Source of the DNA: Zonotrichia leucophrys gambelii
Lineage: Eukaryota; Chordata; Aves; Passeriformes; Passerellidae
Direction of reading: 5' to 3'
Length of the DNA stretch: 64,000 bases
Assembly (NCBI RefSeq): GCF_028769735.1
Contig: NC_088177.1
Span: 17,114,599-17,178,598, forward strand
The translations under genes were made by a program, and so were the position numbers. The notes under the pieces are model-generated. The model searched no databases and was not told the DNA's origin. It saw only the letters and a list, made by a program, of their open reading frames with translations. Positions 1 to 14,700 of the stretch are shown piece after piece (position 1 is the first letter of the stretch; each line of letters starts with the position of its first letter).

Positions 1-3000
1 GAAGTTGTTTGGTTGTTTCTCAAAGAAATGTTGCTCAAAATGATACATCGTTTGAAAACTACCAACCACCATGAACAATAATCCTTTCTGGCATAAAAAT
101 ATCCACCCTTGTAAAGAAGAAAGCAGAAGACCAAGACATTTTAGTTCCAAATATTTACTTTGTCCAAATTATTACATTCAAACAGCAACAGAAGACATCA
201 TAATATTCAAATCTTTGCAGATATTCCATAATGCTCTGCTCAAGCACTAAATTCCACATGGGCATGAAAATAAAAAATATATAGCTGGGCATAAAACTGT
301 GGATTTTGTTTCCACCATAAATGATATTCACAATCTTTTTAATAACAAGGGCTTTCAGGAAAAAGAAAAAAAAAAGGAGAGATGAACTATTATATTAAGC
401 TATCTAGTTCAGTACAGCAATAGCTAAAAAATAGGTAAAATTTCCTACATAAGAATTTATTATAAGGAATTGAATAGTAAATCTGGAGGCCTTGAACTTG
501 CAGGCATTCCAGTAATTTCAAGTTTTGCATTTGAGAAACAACACTGCCTTCATTATTTTCTACTTCAGTGATTCTGAGCAGGAAGAATTTAGGTCAGCAG
601 TGAGCCTGAGTTACTGCTGATAACTCAACAAATAAAATTCTGCCCTATACTTCATTCTAGGGAAAATAGGGGAGCACAGGGCAAGGAAATTACCTATCTT
701 TTAAGACAGGTAGGAGACAAGAATCTGTTAGCCACTGCATTTGTATTTAGAAATTACTTTTGAAGGCACAGTAATGGACTTTCTACATGGAGCATGAGAC
801 ACATAAGGCAGCATCAGAGACCTGGCCACACTTGCCTCTGTTGGTCCATGGCATGTGAACCTCATATTCAGATAAATTAACAGGGATATTTGGGAGATCT
901 GCTATAAGAATTAACTAAATGGTGATAAGAAATTGCTTTAGCTAGGATAAATATGGCCATGACTTAGAAGTACAAGAGGAGGAATTTATTTTCCTGTGGT
1001 GGTAAGGGTCTTTTTAACTATTTTTTACTTTTCTCCCATAAGTTTAGTGCATTCATATATGTTGCTGGTTTGGCAATATATTTAAAAATAACTTTCTATA
1101 ATAAAACATTGTTGAATTTATACTACACTGCTGTAATTGTGCAGTCTCAGAACAACTGTATGTAGAGGTAAAAGTCTCCTCTCATTCCTCAGTTCTCTGG
1201 TCTGAGAAAATAGTTTGCTGTCCTCTAGGGAACACCAATATATGTGAATTAACGCATGGTCAAAACCATTAATTTAGTCCTTCCTTAGTCCTGGTGGCAC
1301 CTGCCAGCTTTTCAGTTGTGCACATCCCAGTGAAATCACCAGGATTTAGGCACACTCTTCTGCTCTGCATGTCATTCAGCACGGGTGAGCATAAAAACTA
1401 AGGACCCAACCGTGTAGAAATCAGGCCTCACACTGTAGTAAATTGCCTTGTAAGTTTTATTGCTGTTTATACTAGCATTTCTTTCTTTTACTGTCTGTCA
1501 CCAGGTATTTTTTCATCTATATATAAAATACAGAACTTTTTTTTAAACTGAGTTTACCTAAGTGCTCTTTCTTGTATGTAAAGGAGAAAAACTAAAAACT
1601 GTAAGGAAAAGCTGTTACTCCTCAAGTACTACTTCTTTTAAAAACATCCAAGATATTCATTATGTTACTTAAATTTTAATTAGCCATTTCCTTTGTGCTA
1701 AGAAAATGCCTATTTTATTGTGAGAACAAGCAATTTAGGAGAGCATGACACTATCTTTAGAAAGCTGGCTACTAGTTCTTCTGTACAGGAGAAAATAACT
1801 CTCACATTAGGAGACGAAAGTTATGCTGAAGTGTTTAGAACTGCATGATGTACCTTGAACTGGCACAGAGCAAATAAAGGCTTTGATGCTTTAATGTGTG
1901 CTCCTGCTACTAGGGGTTCTGTGTTGCCAGACAGCACAAACACTTAGGAGAATCTCTGCACTTTGAGTTTCACTTCAAGGTGAAATCCCAGCCCCATCAA
2001 ATCAGCAGGTTGAAGAGAATTTACTTCGGTCAGGATTACTCCTAAGTCATTTGTCCAGCCTTTCTTCTTAACTCTTCATGTTCCTTCAATTTTCTTTTAG
2101 GTGAAGTCAAATTGCCAGTCATATAGTAAACATTTGAGGTGCTTAATCATATTTGATTTAAAATTAAATGCTTTGAGAGGTTTACTTTTGACTTTCCAAT
2201 CACAAAATTCTTCATTTGCAGTGCATAAGAAAATAATTACTTCTACAGAAGCAAGGTTCCTGTCTCAGCCCTTGCATCCTTATTACATTAAATAAAAATA
2301 AATGTGTGCTTTATGGTAGTATTGCAAGAAAACCCCAGCTCTCTCCTAGCTAAGACACACTGTTAGAATGAGATTCATTTTACCCAAAAAAGTGTGAGAT
2401 CATTTGATTATTGAAATTAAGTGGTAGAAATTTTCATAGTAAAACATACTTTATTAGAATGTCTTAAAGGGACACAGCCAAGTGAAAAGGCACATTTCTA
2501 GTTTAGTAAAGTGCAATTATTCTGTGAACTACTGGAAAGAATTGATTTTTGTGTCTTTTGTTACAGAAGTGTAGAAAAATTTAAAAGCTTTAAAAGGCCT
2601 ATTATTTCATCCAACACATAGCAATATTTTCACAAAAGCTTTGTTGAAGAAAATTTTATCAGCTCATTGAACAGCATTTTCAATGTTTTATTTATCAAAT
2701 ATTTTGCAGTCTGCTGAATTTTAGTATAAGGAATTTTTCTTTTCCTAAATCTACTCTTTTTCTTCCAACAATTCAGATTCTTTTCAAAATGAAATCCTGA
2801 GAATTTTGGTACTGACTTCAAAGTATCTTTGTTTTCCCCCTTAAGGTTTGGCTACTTTTTAATTTTATTTCATGTAGAGCCATTGTGCAGCCCAATTAAA
2901 AGGCATTACAGAGCTTTCCAGGTTTGGGACCATTTATCCAGCTGAAGAACTACTGCTGTCAGTAGCTTCTTCCCATTGTTGTCTGCAGGGTTAGCAATTC

Positions 3001-6000
3001 AAAATGTGCATATTCATTCCCATTTTCAGCCTGTTTCCCCCTTAAATGCTGACATACAAAACTCACCTCTTACAAATTCTCTCTTACCGACAAATTCTCT
3101 CAACCAACAATTCATTTTATAACCACCCTGTGGTTATAAAACCCCTGACATTCCTTGGACACACAGAACCATGCAGAAGTTGCTTTGGTCCACATGTAGA
3201 CACATCTGCTGGAAATACGCCTGGAATTGGGAACTTTAAATGGTGCTTTGAGATACTTGTCTGAAAAGTTTGACTGAAGTACAAAGTGCCATTACAGTAT
3301 CTATTATTTTTTCCATGGACACAATTCAAAGCAGCAGTACAAGAACAGGCACAACAAATTATATAAAGAGAAGGCAGAGGAGGAACAGGAATTTTTCTTC
3401 CTAAAATACTGTTATGCTTTCTGGCTCACACTGAGCACATGACTAAATATTGTCAAATCTGTTCTCCCAGTCCTTTATCATCAGTTTGAGGAAGGAGTGA
3501 ATGGCTGAAAACACCCTAACCTGGTCTCTAAACTTCTGATCCATGGACAGATGTAGAAAATTTTTTTTCTGATTTTTTTCTGGTATCATCTGCATTTCCC
3601 ATATTTCTGGCACCATTACTCACTGCCGTCTTCCATTCTATACATCACTGAGGAAATATCTTTAAAAAAGGGAAGAAACAGCAGCAAGCTGGGAAAGCAG
3701 AAGCAATCAGTCAAATCCATTTGGGGCCTCCTACAATGTAAAAACAATTATTGTTCAACTTACCACAGCAAAAACCTGGTTCATGTTTATCTAGGTTCTG
3801 CCTTTCTGATGCCTTGCTTGAGTGTTGTTTTAATGCATTTTCATGGTTGGTTGATCATTTTCATCATTCACTTCAAATGTGCACTGATGTGTCATTAATT
3901 AATATTAATGACAAGTTGTCATATAAGTGCAAAGACTATGGGAGCCCATACATGCTTCATTAAGCTAATATAGCTTAAGAAATTAACTGGACTTCCAAAC
4001 ATGTTAGCTATTGGCTCCAGTAAGAGTGAGTACTTGACCCTCAACTAACTTAGTGTCAAGTATACTAGAAAGATGGGGAAAAATGAATTTTGAAAAATCT
4101 TTAAAATTCCTAACAAAAAAATGTAACATATCTTTTAGTGCTGAATCTGCCTGGAAGTGTTGGAATTTCTAGTTATAGGAATACACACAGAGCTGTTCCT
4201 CCCAGGAGTCTACCCTTAATGTGTTAAACTCAAAGGCTGCTGCATCTCTGTTGCAGAAACACAGAGATTATAATCCCAAATTACACCGTTTTGGTATCTC
4301 CAATTTAGTTGCAAGATATTTTGGAGATATCTTTGGACAGGCTGTAAAGCTCATGTTAGCCATTGTGTAAGACAGAAGTTGTCTGGTGCCATGAAGGCCT
4401 AAAGTAGATAGTTAATTGTGAATAGGGATATATGGTTAGAGTCTGCATATTTGAGTTTGGAAAGGAGAACAGCACACAGTTAAATAATTAGATTTCATAT
4501 GTGATTTCCTATGTAATTTTTATTACTTGGAAATTATGTTCTGTCAGGGACCTCAGCATAGAGAGATGGCAATAGAGGATTCTGTTCTGGAAGGGGCCCC
4601 CTAAAATATCAAGTCAGTCTCAGCAATTATGTTTAAACATGATCATAAACTAATCAAGCTTAATATCTTAGGTTTATTATAAAGCTTTAGAAAGCTGTTC
4701 TCACATCTGAAGATTAGTATCATTCTTTTAATATATTCCTAAATGTATTCATGGCCATTTGCCTCTGTGTAGTCAGTCTTTGGCTAATGCACCAATTCCT
4801 TTCCCTGGTGTTTATCCACTGATGTAGTTAGAAAGAGCTCTCCAGTCAGTTCTCACTTACTGTATTTTAAAAATGTGTGTATTTTAGTCCTCCTCATCCT
4901 GATCAAAGGAAAGTTTGAAAATTAAAAATAGATGGAATAAAAGGAGGATTTCAGTGGTTTTGCTTTTTCTTTTAATTTAGCAGCTCAGGTATCAGTTAAT
5001 GCTAAATTTCCTGTTTGCTCAGATGGGATCAGGCCTTCTGAGCAAACCGTGTTTCCCATTGTGCTGATCTTTTCAGATGAGAGGACTGACTGAACAGCTG
5101 ATACAGCCTCTTCATGGTCTTTGGGTGTGCAGGCAAAGCAAAATCAAAGCTATAGGAAGGAACTGATGTTATTTATGGAGAAGTCACACTTCCTTCCAAA
5201 CTGGATATCCTATGATGCTGGGAATTTTGTTACTCAGACTAGAGTCTGAGATTAGCATCCCAGCCAATACAGAACTATAAGACAATACATAACTATGCTG
5301 ATTTTTCCTTCTACACTGGACAGCTAGCAGCACTAAAATTATAGCATGGTGGCACCTTTAGGGAAGTAGCTGGACTAAAAGCTCCTGAAAACTGTGCTGC
5401 TAATGGCATGAGAAGAACTAGGTCAAGTGATACTACAAAGGCATCATTTTTCCAGGAACTGACAAGATTTGCTGGCTGAGTAAATCAAACCATGTTCCAC
5501 AATGGCAGATGGAAAGGAAATTACTCTTGCAAAGGCTTGAGAAACTTTCTTTAGCCAGCTCTATCTCTTGCCAAAGTCTGGCAAGTTCAGCTGGATGGCA
5601 GCTGCAGGCTGACTGCCCAGGTCCTGTTTAGCAAGGCAACAGAGGCTTTTTTCCTGATTTAATCAGCACTCAGCTTCAGAATGCAGAGTACTCACAAGAA
5701 CTCAGTCCTGCTGTGTTAATCAGAGACTCTCCTTGTTGAATTAACATGCATTGTCTGAATAAGTACTTTCTCCCAGTGACTTTGACTTTTCCAGGATAAG
5801 CAGTTCAGCAAACTGGAACAGAAGTGCTGCAGATATCTATAAGATAATATATGCAGAGTGGTTTGATAATAGAGATGAAATAAACAGTCACTATAGTCGA
5901 TCTCCCAGAAGGATGCAGCACCACAGACACTTCCAGCAGGAACATCAAAAGTCAGTCAGCCAAGCTGAAAATTAACTACAAGCAAGAACAGACTTCAGTG

Positions 6001-9000
6001 CCATGGAAAACACAGAGAGCAAGCTACAGAGTGATGCTTTAAAACACAGGATTAAAATGCTATTGAAAGCTATGAATTCCTGTGCTTCTTTCCATAAATT
6101 GAGAGACTAATAAAATGATGGCTCCTAGTAAAATAGTTGGAATATAAGAATGCACTTGGGCTCTTTTTGCTTTCTAGGAGTAAAGGCACTTTCTGAGAAA
6201 GGAAGAGAAGGATTTTTCACAAACGCAGTCGGGATCCTTCTAGCACATATTAACTCTCTTCACATTTTCTCAAGATGTGGTCAACAAAGAGAGCAGTAAA
6301 TGGCATTTTAGTTTTGCTAACTTTGTCAGCTTTAACTTAGAGGTTTTAGCTCTGATCTAATGACACTTATGAAGATAAGAATTGACCTTTATGAGACTTC
6401 TCATTTCAGAGAAAATTGCTTGGTGCAAGAGGAACCTCATGGAGCTCAAATGCCAAGTGAACATGTGAAATACCAGGTTTTAAAGTGGAGTTGGCACAGC
6501 TGTCATGCTGGTTTGACTTCAGCCACAACTCTGAATAACAGGAAAACAACTTTGCATGGAAACTTTTTCTGGCCTTTGGCAAAACACACCAGTAAGATGC
6601 TTTGCCTTAACTTTGACTCTCCCTCCTGTTCATTCCTCTAATTTTTCTGTTCTCTTGTTCTTCCTATGCTTCATGTATTTTATTTTTTAATGATAATTAT
6701 TTTAATTACTTAGCTTTTTTTAAATATTAAAGTAAGATCTAATATCTTAGGTACAGTGAAAGGATTCCAGCTCCAACATTAGGCTGAGCTGGTTATCTTG
6801 CCATTTGATTCATGATATAGGAAGAGCTGTAAAACACTTGCACCAAAATCAGATGTTATTTGGTTTTCTGTCACTGATTATAGATGCAGATCAAACAATT
6901 AAAAGTTTTGTAAGAAATACAAAACACTGCAGATTATAAATATTAAGAGCACCCTAACTATTTCTGAACTACAATTACAAAAGTCAGAGGATACTTGCTG
7001 AGAGTTTACATAATGAGACTCTAAACATAAGATCTCTGTTTTGTGCCTTAAACAATACAATACTTTTCATATTTCTTTTGCCACTTCCTTTGTTATTAGC
7101 ATTGTTTTAGAGTGAAAATACACTCAAAGAGCAAAAGGAGTCTGGGCACTGTGATTAGATTCTGAGACAGTGTGAACTTCTGCTTGAAAAGGAGATTTAA
7201 GGTGTGAGATGCCACAGAAGGCACCATCCTCTCAGCAAGACTTTCCCCAATAATCTATTGCACAAGGCATAATGCTCTCTCACACTAAATTTATGTCTCA
7301 GGTTAGGCACAGATCTTGTAAATTTCTTAGCCTGACTAATGTATTTTACTTCATTGAGGCTCTGTGGTACTCTGAATCTCTGAAAATTAATCCAAAAGTG
7401 TTACCTTCTGCATGTACACTGGACAAGAAGACGTTGCCTGACATTCACAACTACATAAACAAAATTTGAAATATGAAATATAAAACTATGTGAGAAGAAC
7501 ACAATATAAATCCACCAGGAGATAGAAAGTGCATGAAAGGTTTTTGCTCTTGGTGACAAAAAAGAAACAACACATTGGACATGAATGTAAGAAAATGTTT
7601 TAAGGTAAGTACATGCTTCTGGGGAGAGCCTGGTGCTCTCATTTTAACAGGGAGAGGGCTTTACAGGTTGATTCATTCCAATCCTGTTGACACAACAGAA
7701 ACTAAATCCCTCATTCTTTGGTTTGAATTCACACATTTACCTCATATTTACACATTTGAAAATGCTGATTCTAACACAAAGCCCTGGAATTTTTTTTCTC
7801 AGATACTTTTTCAAAACAGACAAGACAGAGAAAAACATTCGGATTTTAGGTATATTTTAGTGTGTTCAGGATTTCCTTAAATGGTTATTGTCTGCTTTAT
7901 TCCTCACATGCCTGTTTGTTTGGCAACCATGAGCAAAGATTTTGTGCAGTCAATCCTGCTTCTTTTCCATTTGCACTTCTTCATATTCTGATAAACTGTA
8001 CTGGTTGCCTTTATAGCAAAATAAGACTGTATAAAATAATCTCTAATGTTTTACTTCAGAGATCAAATATGTAAATAGGGTGTGAAATAAAGCTTCTTTG
8101 ATTACAAGAAATATAGCGAGTCTCGGCTTTCTTGCATATCCCTAACTGAAATGAAGCTGAGACAATCAAAGAAAGAAATTTCAGCTTCAGCAGGATATGT
8201 TGATGAGATATTTTAGTGTCTTTGAACAACTATTTAGAATTGTATCGACTGCGATGAACATCGGAATTAATTTCTTGTCATTCATGGTGATATCTGAATT
8301 TTTATTTCAAGTGATAATTTACAAAAATGTAGAGCTTTAGCACACAGATCATCTCATTAACTTAAAGGTGTCTGTTCATGTGCTTAAGCTGTCACACACT
8401 GAGTCCTTGGGTGGAAAAAATAAGATAATATTTTACTTTAAGAAAGATCAGGAAAAACACACTTCTCAAAACCTCAAATTCAAGATGTACAAAAGATTCT
8501 TAAAGCAACATTAAAATATATCAAAAAGGAGCTTAATCCAAAATTGACTAATGTTATTCAGATATATTTAAATTTACTTCAATATGATGTTGAATCAAGC
8601 CCATATTGCTGAGCTATGTAAACAATTTCTTGTCCTATTAACTGATACATCACTTAACTACAACTTTGTTCTTTTGTTATTATATAGTTTCTCCTGATTT
8701 ATACCAGCAGACCAACATCTCATGCCATCACTGTTTTAGTCTGTGTGTTCCAGTTATGTCTAAGTACATGAAAAATCAACCATAGCTTAAACTCACAGAT
8801 GTTACAAAGGTTATCATAACTTTTAGGAACAGTAAATCCACAGATTGTACCTTGCCTTCTCTTGAAGACAGACTGGGGTTGAGCTCTTCTGATGAAATTG
8901 TTTATCACTCTTGGATCACCTTTTCTTACCATACTTTGCTCCACTACCATCATCTGTGCAGCTGGTGCCACTGAATTTGAGTTATTCTTCAGTCACACTG

Positions 9001-11019
9001 CCAACTGGATGAGATAAATTAAATCAATATTCTTCTCCTTACAGATGAAATTAATTTAGCAATTTATAACATAATGTTGTAGATATTCTTTTCTTTGTCC
9101 AGTTCTACACTACAATGCATCAAAGTATTCTGCTTGGCATTTGAATTAACGTAACTTAATTTGTGAGCAGCAACTCCTTCTGTCATAATGAAATCATTCA
9201 GTCTTTGATTTCAAGTCTATTGCCTAGTCTGGGCATTTTTACCCACTACCAGTGAACTTTGTTTCAGATATCAAAATACAGAGTAAAAACCATACATCCC
9301 AACAGTGTGTCACTTGTAGTTCTAATGTCTAAATGAGTTCTTTTGATTTTTTTTTAAGAAATACCATCTTTAGCTAATTAGAATTCAAGTTTATGCAAAA
9401 TATTTTCATACCATTTTGTTTGTACTGAATGAAAACATGAGGGCTTTTTTTTCTGGCTGAAAAGATGCCAGCAGGAGCAAACTAATGAGCCCCAAAAAGA
9501 GAACATTTGTACAGCTGGAGTCTGAATGTTAGCAAGCTGCTTGTTTTTGACTGACACTGTAACAGTCATGGTGGTGGAAGGTGATCAATAATACTCCCTC
9601 TGTGACAATGTAAATAGTATCATCCAAGAGTGATTCCCAAGCAAAAATATTCAGAGAGTCAGCTCAATTAGGGTAAGCATACAAGACCTCTAAGTGCCTT
9701 ACCCTTTGGTGTTTCCAAATTTAATTCAAAAATGGGTTGATCAGTGCCTTGTTTAAAGCATTCATGATTGCTCTGGTATATGGTAGGCAGGAAGCATGAT
9801 AATAAATAAGAACATATTTTAGAATTAATAGTTATTAAGCTCTTAAAATATTAACTTTGGAAAACGAGTTTTTATCTTGCTGTTTACTTTGAGTTAGATC
9901 ATTCCTCACATCAGCTTCAACCTGTTGTGTATTTAATACACAGAGGAGTGACTGTTCATTTTCATGCTGATATATGCAGTAATGTACATAATCCAGATTA
10001 TTCAAAAATTTTACAGGATGTGTCTACATGATCTTAGTTCAACTCCAACACAGACAGACTTCCTTAGAAACAAATAAAATATAACCCCATCTGAACAGAG
10101 GGCACAATGGTTTGTCACTATTGCCAAAACTGTGGGTTTTTTCTAAGCAATGCAGGAGTATTCCTGAAATGAGAGGCTTTAAAAAGAAAAGAAGGAAAAA
10201 AATGAGCACATGTAAGGCAACTTGAAGAAGAGATAGAAATACTTAGAAGGATGGATGAATCAAAAGGGCAGAGATAAGTAAGATTAGGAAGGTGTGAAGG
10301 CATGAAGGCTACAGATATAGACCATGAAGAGCTTCAAGCAATGCTTTTTTGTGTTTTGCCCACAGCTGGAGCAATAAGATTCAATAGTTTGAAGAAATAG
10401 AGGGTTTTTTCATTTTTATTGTACTTTTGGAGTATTTAATGCCTCACTAGACCTAAAAAACCCTAGGGTCCCATGCTCATTTCAATTCAATTAAGATATA
10501 CAGGCTGTGCAAAATATATATCGATAGGGAGCCGCATTTTCAGAAATAACTGCTTATTTGTGCACTTTTTAGCTCATTATAACAGGCTCATGGAATCCAA
10601 CTTTAAATAAAGGCTGTTGGTGGACTAAATTACAACACAGTATCAAGAGACTTCATGAACTAGATATATTCCATTTTATTAAGCTTTCATTATATGTACT
10701 ATGAGTCAGCAATATTCAGGCCCTGCTAACCAGACTCCCGGTGCTTACTCTAAATCTTAAAGGCAAGTATTTTTTGCCAAGGGTACCCAGTAAATGAACT
10801 GTAGGTTTTGGCCCTCTCCCTGTTAAAATAGACTTGACAGAGTGTCTGTCTCACAGACATTTTGAATCTCCTTCCAGAAAGCTGCCAAACACCCAGAGAG
10901 AGAGCAGCATCCTTGCTTCCATGCTTTAGGCATTGTCCTTCCATGACAGTATTTTTCCATGCAAATACACCAACTGCCTAAGGCTTTATTTTCAAGATGA
11001 CAAAGTGCTTTTTTAAAAT
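1..11019. other. AT-rich non-coding DNA, no gene recognised
   Basis: No coding exon, RNA gene or recognisable repeat can be supported here. Open frames are short (about 60-100 codons), scattered over both strands and without domain-like sequence. The stretch holds A/T homopolymers and a small AT-rich inverted repeat at 3,891-3,912. It is best read as intergenic or intronic. Old repeats or conserved non-coding elements could be present but cannot be recognised by eye. Confidence 0.6.
3891..3912. repeat. Short AT-rich inverted repeat
   Basis: Two 9-bp perfect arms (GTCATTAAT and ATTAATGAC) flank a 4-base TAAT centre. It is probably a chance AT-rich palindrome, although the TAAT cores are also the type of site bound by homeodomain proteins. 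No function is assigned. Confidence 0.4.
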
Positions 11020-11438
11020 TCTGAAGTGAACAAGTTATTTCTCCTGTTAAATTACTAACTCTGGTTCGAGGTGAAGAAGGGGGCTTTGTCCTGAAGACCT
11101 CCCACAGCTAGGGTGATGCTGCTCTGCCTTTTTCCCTGCACACAGCCTCACTGTCCGAGGGACTGTCACTCAACATGCTAGACACAATTAGTGTCTGATG
11201 TGGGTTTTAGTCTTTTTCTCTCACTGTATCTTCTCCAGCCATGAGAAGGCCACTTATCAACATCACAAACAGCCCTCAGCATGTGCAGCTCAGGGAGCTC
11301 TGATGCCCTCCTGCCAAAATGGAGTAGGTCCCTTCTAGCCTGAGGCACCAGCCCCTCAGCCTGGCAGTCCAAGTGAGCAGGGCAGCATATTGGGGGGGCA
11401 GCATTAAACCATCAGCAAGCAAGGGGTGGGTAACCCTT

Positions 11439-11443
11439 CTGTG
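11439..11443. repeat. Target-site duplication, left copy (solo LTR)
   Basis: CTGTG, identical to 11,704-11,708 on the other side of the solo LTR. Confidence 0.65.
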
Positions 11444-11703
11444 TGATTTTTGGGGTGACACTGGAGATACAATTGACAACAAAGAAGGCATCAAGCATCA
11501 GCAGTTTATTGTTCTTCAGTAGAACCTTTCACACCCTCCATCCCACATGCACTGCACCTGTGTGCGCTCTGTTCCCTGTGGTGGTTGGTCAGTGCCCCTC
11601 AGCACTGCGTGGCTCGTTACCTTCAATAGCATTCACCTGTCCTGCACAGCTGTAGCTCATTGGGGATGAGGCTCAGCCCAGCCCCATTCCCAACCACCAC
11701 ACA
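11444..11703 (-). mobile_element. Solo LTR of an endogenous retrovirus, minus strand
   Basis: Read on the minus strand, the element starts TGTGTGGTGG and ends AAAAATCA, giving the canonical TG...CA termini. It is flanked on both sides by the same 5 bp, CTGTG on the plus strand (11,439-11,443 and 11,704-11,708), which is a target-site duplication. A polyadenylation signal AATAAA on the minus strand (plus TTTATT, 11,505-11,510) lies about 60 bp from the 3' end, as expected for an R/U5 boundary. At 260 bp with no internal region on either side, this is a solo LTR left by recombination between the two LTRs of a former provirus. A 5-bp duplication fits ERVL-type integrases better than 4-bp (gamma) or 6-bp (alpha/beta) ones. 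The family name is not known to me. Confidence 0.72.
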
Positions 11704-11708
11704 CTGTG
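11704..11708. repeat. Target-site duplication, right copy (solo LTR)
   Basis: CTGTG, identical to 11,439-11,443. The copies abut the TG and CA termini exactly. Confidence 0.65.
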
Positions 11709-14700
11709 TCTCTATATTGGGGAGCCCCTGGAGCAGTAGGGAGCTGGTTCTGAAGAACGTGTGCAGTCCCTGGGCCCTGCGAGCCCCCTCACGTGAGGGT
11801 GAGCGTGTGAGGGGCCTGGGCAGAAAGGGGTGCTGAGGTTTAGGCGGGAAAAAAATCTTCAAGAAATGGTGTGGAAAAGGCAGCAAGCTGGTAGACTGAG
11901 GGGAAACAGCACCTTCAGAAGGAGCTGCCTGGTGGCCTGGGTCACTGTCCCAGCTGGTTGAAGCACCTCCAGTGACAGAAGCCCAGCAGGAGGAAGGGAG
12001 AGCGCTGGTGGCACCTGCAGGGACCTGTGGCAGCTGGTGAGTGCCCTGTGGTCTTTTTTTCTTTTTCTCGGGAAAGCATAACTGATAGTAAGCATGATAC
12101 AAATATAGCTCCAGGGGACAGCAAGGTTCTTCAAATACTTCCAAGACTCAGTTTACTTGTTACAAATGCACCCAAAATGTTGATGGTGAAATGCAATTTC
12201 CTTAAAGGAAAAAGGAGGGAAGGCTTCAGTGTTGGTGCAATTCCTACAAGGCCTAAGTGAGGGACTATCTGATGCTGTTACTTTCTTAAGGGTTTTTTTG
12301 GGAACACAATGGTAGAGGTAACATTGGAAATCACACTTGCTCCAATTCCTTGATTTGTAACAACTCTAAAATTGCTCTATTTTTTGTAATATTTCTGTGT
12401 TGTATGTGTTAATGTCCCCATACTGAAGGATTCAAGATACCCCCATTGCAAGTAGTTAAGGGACTTGATTCACCTTTGAAGTCAATAGAAAAACTGCAGT
12501 CAGTTCCTCACAGTATTGATATTGCAAAGCATATGGAAAAAATTATATTTAAAATAGCACTGGTCTGCAAGCTATAGTGAAAGGTAACCTGAAACTTTCA
12601 TTCTCCAGATATAGTAATTTCTTTGATTTAACTATAAGATAAAAGAATTAAGATCTTACCTTGTTTTTCTGGTTTGTGTTCTGGGATCTTCAGCATCTCT
12701 TTTATAATGTGAGTTGGTACAAGCATGTTGATGTTACAGTTAAGTCTGGCATTAGAATGATGTGTGATAACATCGGAAAAATAGCACTCAGGGTATCATC
12801 TGCTACTGTGATATGTAAACAGAGTATTGAACATATGTACATACACTAACAAATCTGTCTCAATTACCAGCAAAGTATTAAGTTCTTTACCACATAGAAA
12901 CTTATGGTGTACTCTGGTCAGTGATTAGGCATTATAATCACTTTCTTCCTTACTAAGAAATTTGTGAATTAATGAAATAATAATGGCTTAAGTAGAAGAA
13001 AAAGTGCATGCAGAACAGACACTGCTCGCTTCTAAATGTATTCACCTGGTGTTTCTTAGCTTTATTAAGAAGTTGGCTGTTGTCACATTTCTCAAAGAAA
13101 TAATCATATTATCTGTTTCACACATAATGCATGTAAAAAAAAATTGAATACTTAAACCAGGAAAAATACTCTGGGTTAATGAATTGATTTATTATAATTC
13201 TGAATTGTTAAAATGAAATATTGCCCCTGGCACAAAGGTTAAGTGTTATTTTTAACCACTGAATGTCATTCAGATGACTTTCAAAAATATATTGATGCTG
13301 AAGAATGTACAATACCAGAAACATGCAAGTATAGATTGTAAGTAGGGGCAAATCACAGAGACATTTATAACAATCCCAGAGATTTCTGATAATTGAGGTC
13401 AAATAGAGACATAATAGGATGTGCCATCTGAAGAAAGTAAGGGTGCCTTCTGTCCTGCTGGGGACCTGGAGAGTTCCCTCTGCTCCTACTCTTCACTGCA
13501 GCTTTTGAGTTCATCTATCAGAGACAGGTTTGAAGGCTGTGATGCCAGTGAGTGGTTGGCCTATGGATGCACAAATTGCAATCCATTGTCTCCAGCAGAC
13601 AGAGGTTTTGAGATGGTCTTTGTTCATTCTTCCTTCTTCCAGACAGAGGGGTAAGAAATCTCAGTCACTGCAGTTCAGAACCCTTTTTTCCCTGACACCT
13701 GATTGGTATCAGCCCCCCTGAATGCAGCAAGCCCTGAATTTCAGTCACTGAGAGCCTGAAGTGTATAATCCAGCTCTTGGACAGCTGACAACAATCACCT
13801 CATTGTGTCAGTGTGAGGTGTCCCTGGTCTCATCTAGAGATACCTAGACTGAAGAAAATAGTGGGGAACTCTTCTCAGTGGTGATTAGTTCCTATTTTAG
13901 CCCTACAATGCAAAGAAGAGGGGAAAGGGATGAGAATCTGATTGGGTTTGTGCCTCATGTTTGCATATATATACTTAATCATGCCCAGAAATCTGACTTA
14001 TTTGCTGCAACTCATTTGCCTTTTTAATGGTATTGAATTTGGCATAAAAAGTTAGGAAAAAACCAAATGGGAGTTACATGGGAAAATTAGGGAAGATAAA
14101 GTTAGTGGGAAGTAAATTTAACAGCCAAAATAAGCAAACGCATAAAAAAAACCCCAAATATTAACCAGAATATCCAACTCAGAATCTCTGATTTTTGTCT
14201 TTGCCTCTTAATCAGTACCAAAAGGGAATAAGTCTATTTGTTGCTTTTGGGGGTCACCTTTAAAGGTGATTTATAGTTTATGGTGCTACAGTGATTTCTG
14301 GAGAGGTATGGGGCAAAGAGAGAGCCCTGAGCCTGTCAAGACTGTTGAAAGCTTGATGATGGTGGCATCAAATTAAAGACAAGCACCTTGTATCTCAGGC
14401 AGTCCTAGGGGAAAAAGAAAGGAGTGGTTTTTATCTAAAATAGTAAAAAGGATGGTAGTGGATGTCATATAACTTTTTCATTATCCTGTCACGCTTGGAA
14501 ATTCTGCATTGCAGAGCCTCTAAGTTAAGAGTAAAACAAATTTATTGCAGTGTATTTGTTCCTTAGGGTATTTTACATTTTTTATTTTTGGCCACTTTTC
14601 CTAGCCAGATTTCAGATTTGGTATTAATCTCCCATCTCACTCTTGACATGAAATTTAGTTTTGCAGGGGATTGGCAGAGATAAATTCAGTTCAAGGGAAG

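Larger units (their letters stand above)
11020..12060. other. GC-richer island around a solo LTR
   Basis: Base composition rises clearly above that of the AT-rich flanks for about 1 kb. A solo LTR occupies 11,444-11,703. The sequence on both sides (11,020-11,438 and 11,709-12,060) is also GC-rich but carries no recognised gene. A 173-codon minus-strand frame (11,623-12,144) is rich in Pro, Ser and Leu, has no visible domain, and enters the LTR, so it is not treated as a gene. The flanks could be an older element into which the LTR inserted. Confidence 0.45.

Noticed and set aside
8720..8971. Possible minus-strand exon ending at a GTACAA donor
   Set aside because: No convincing acceptor and no partner exon; judged to be background.
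11623..12144. 173-codon minus-strand frame as a host gene
   Set aside because: It overlaps the solo LTR, is Pro/Ser/Leu-rich, and has no domain or splice evidence.
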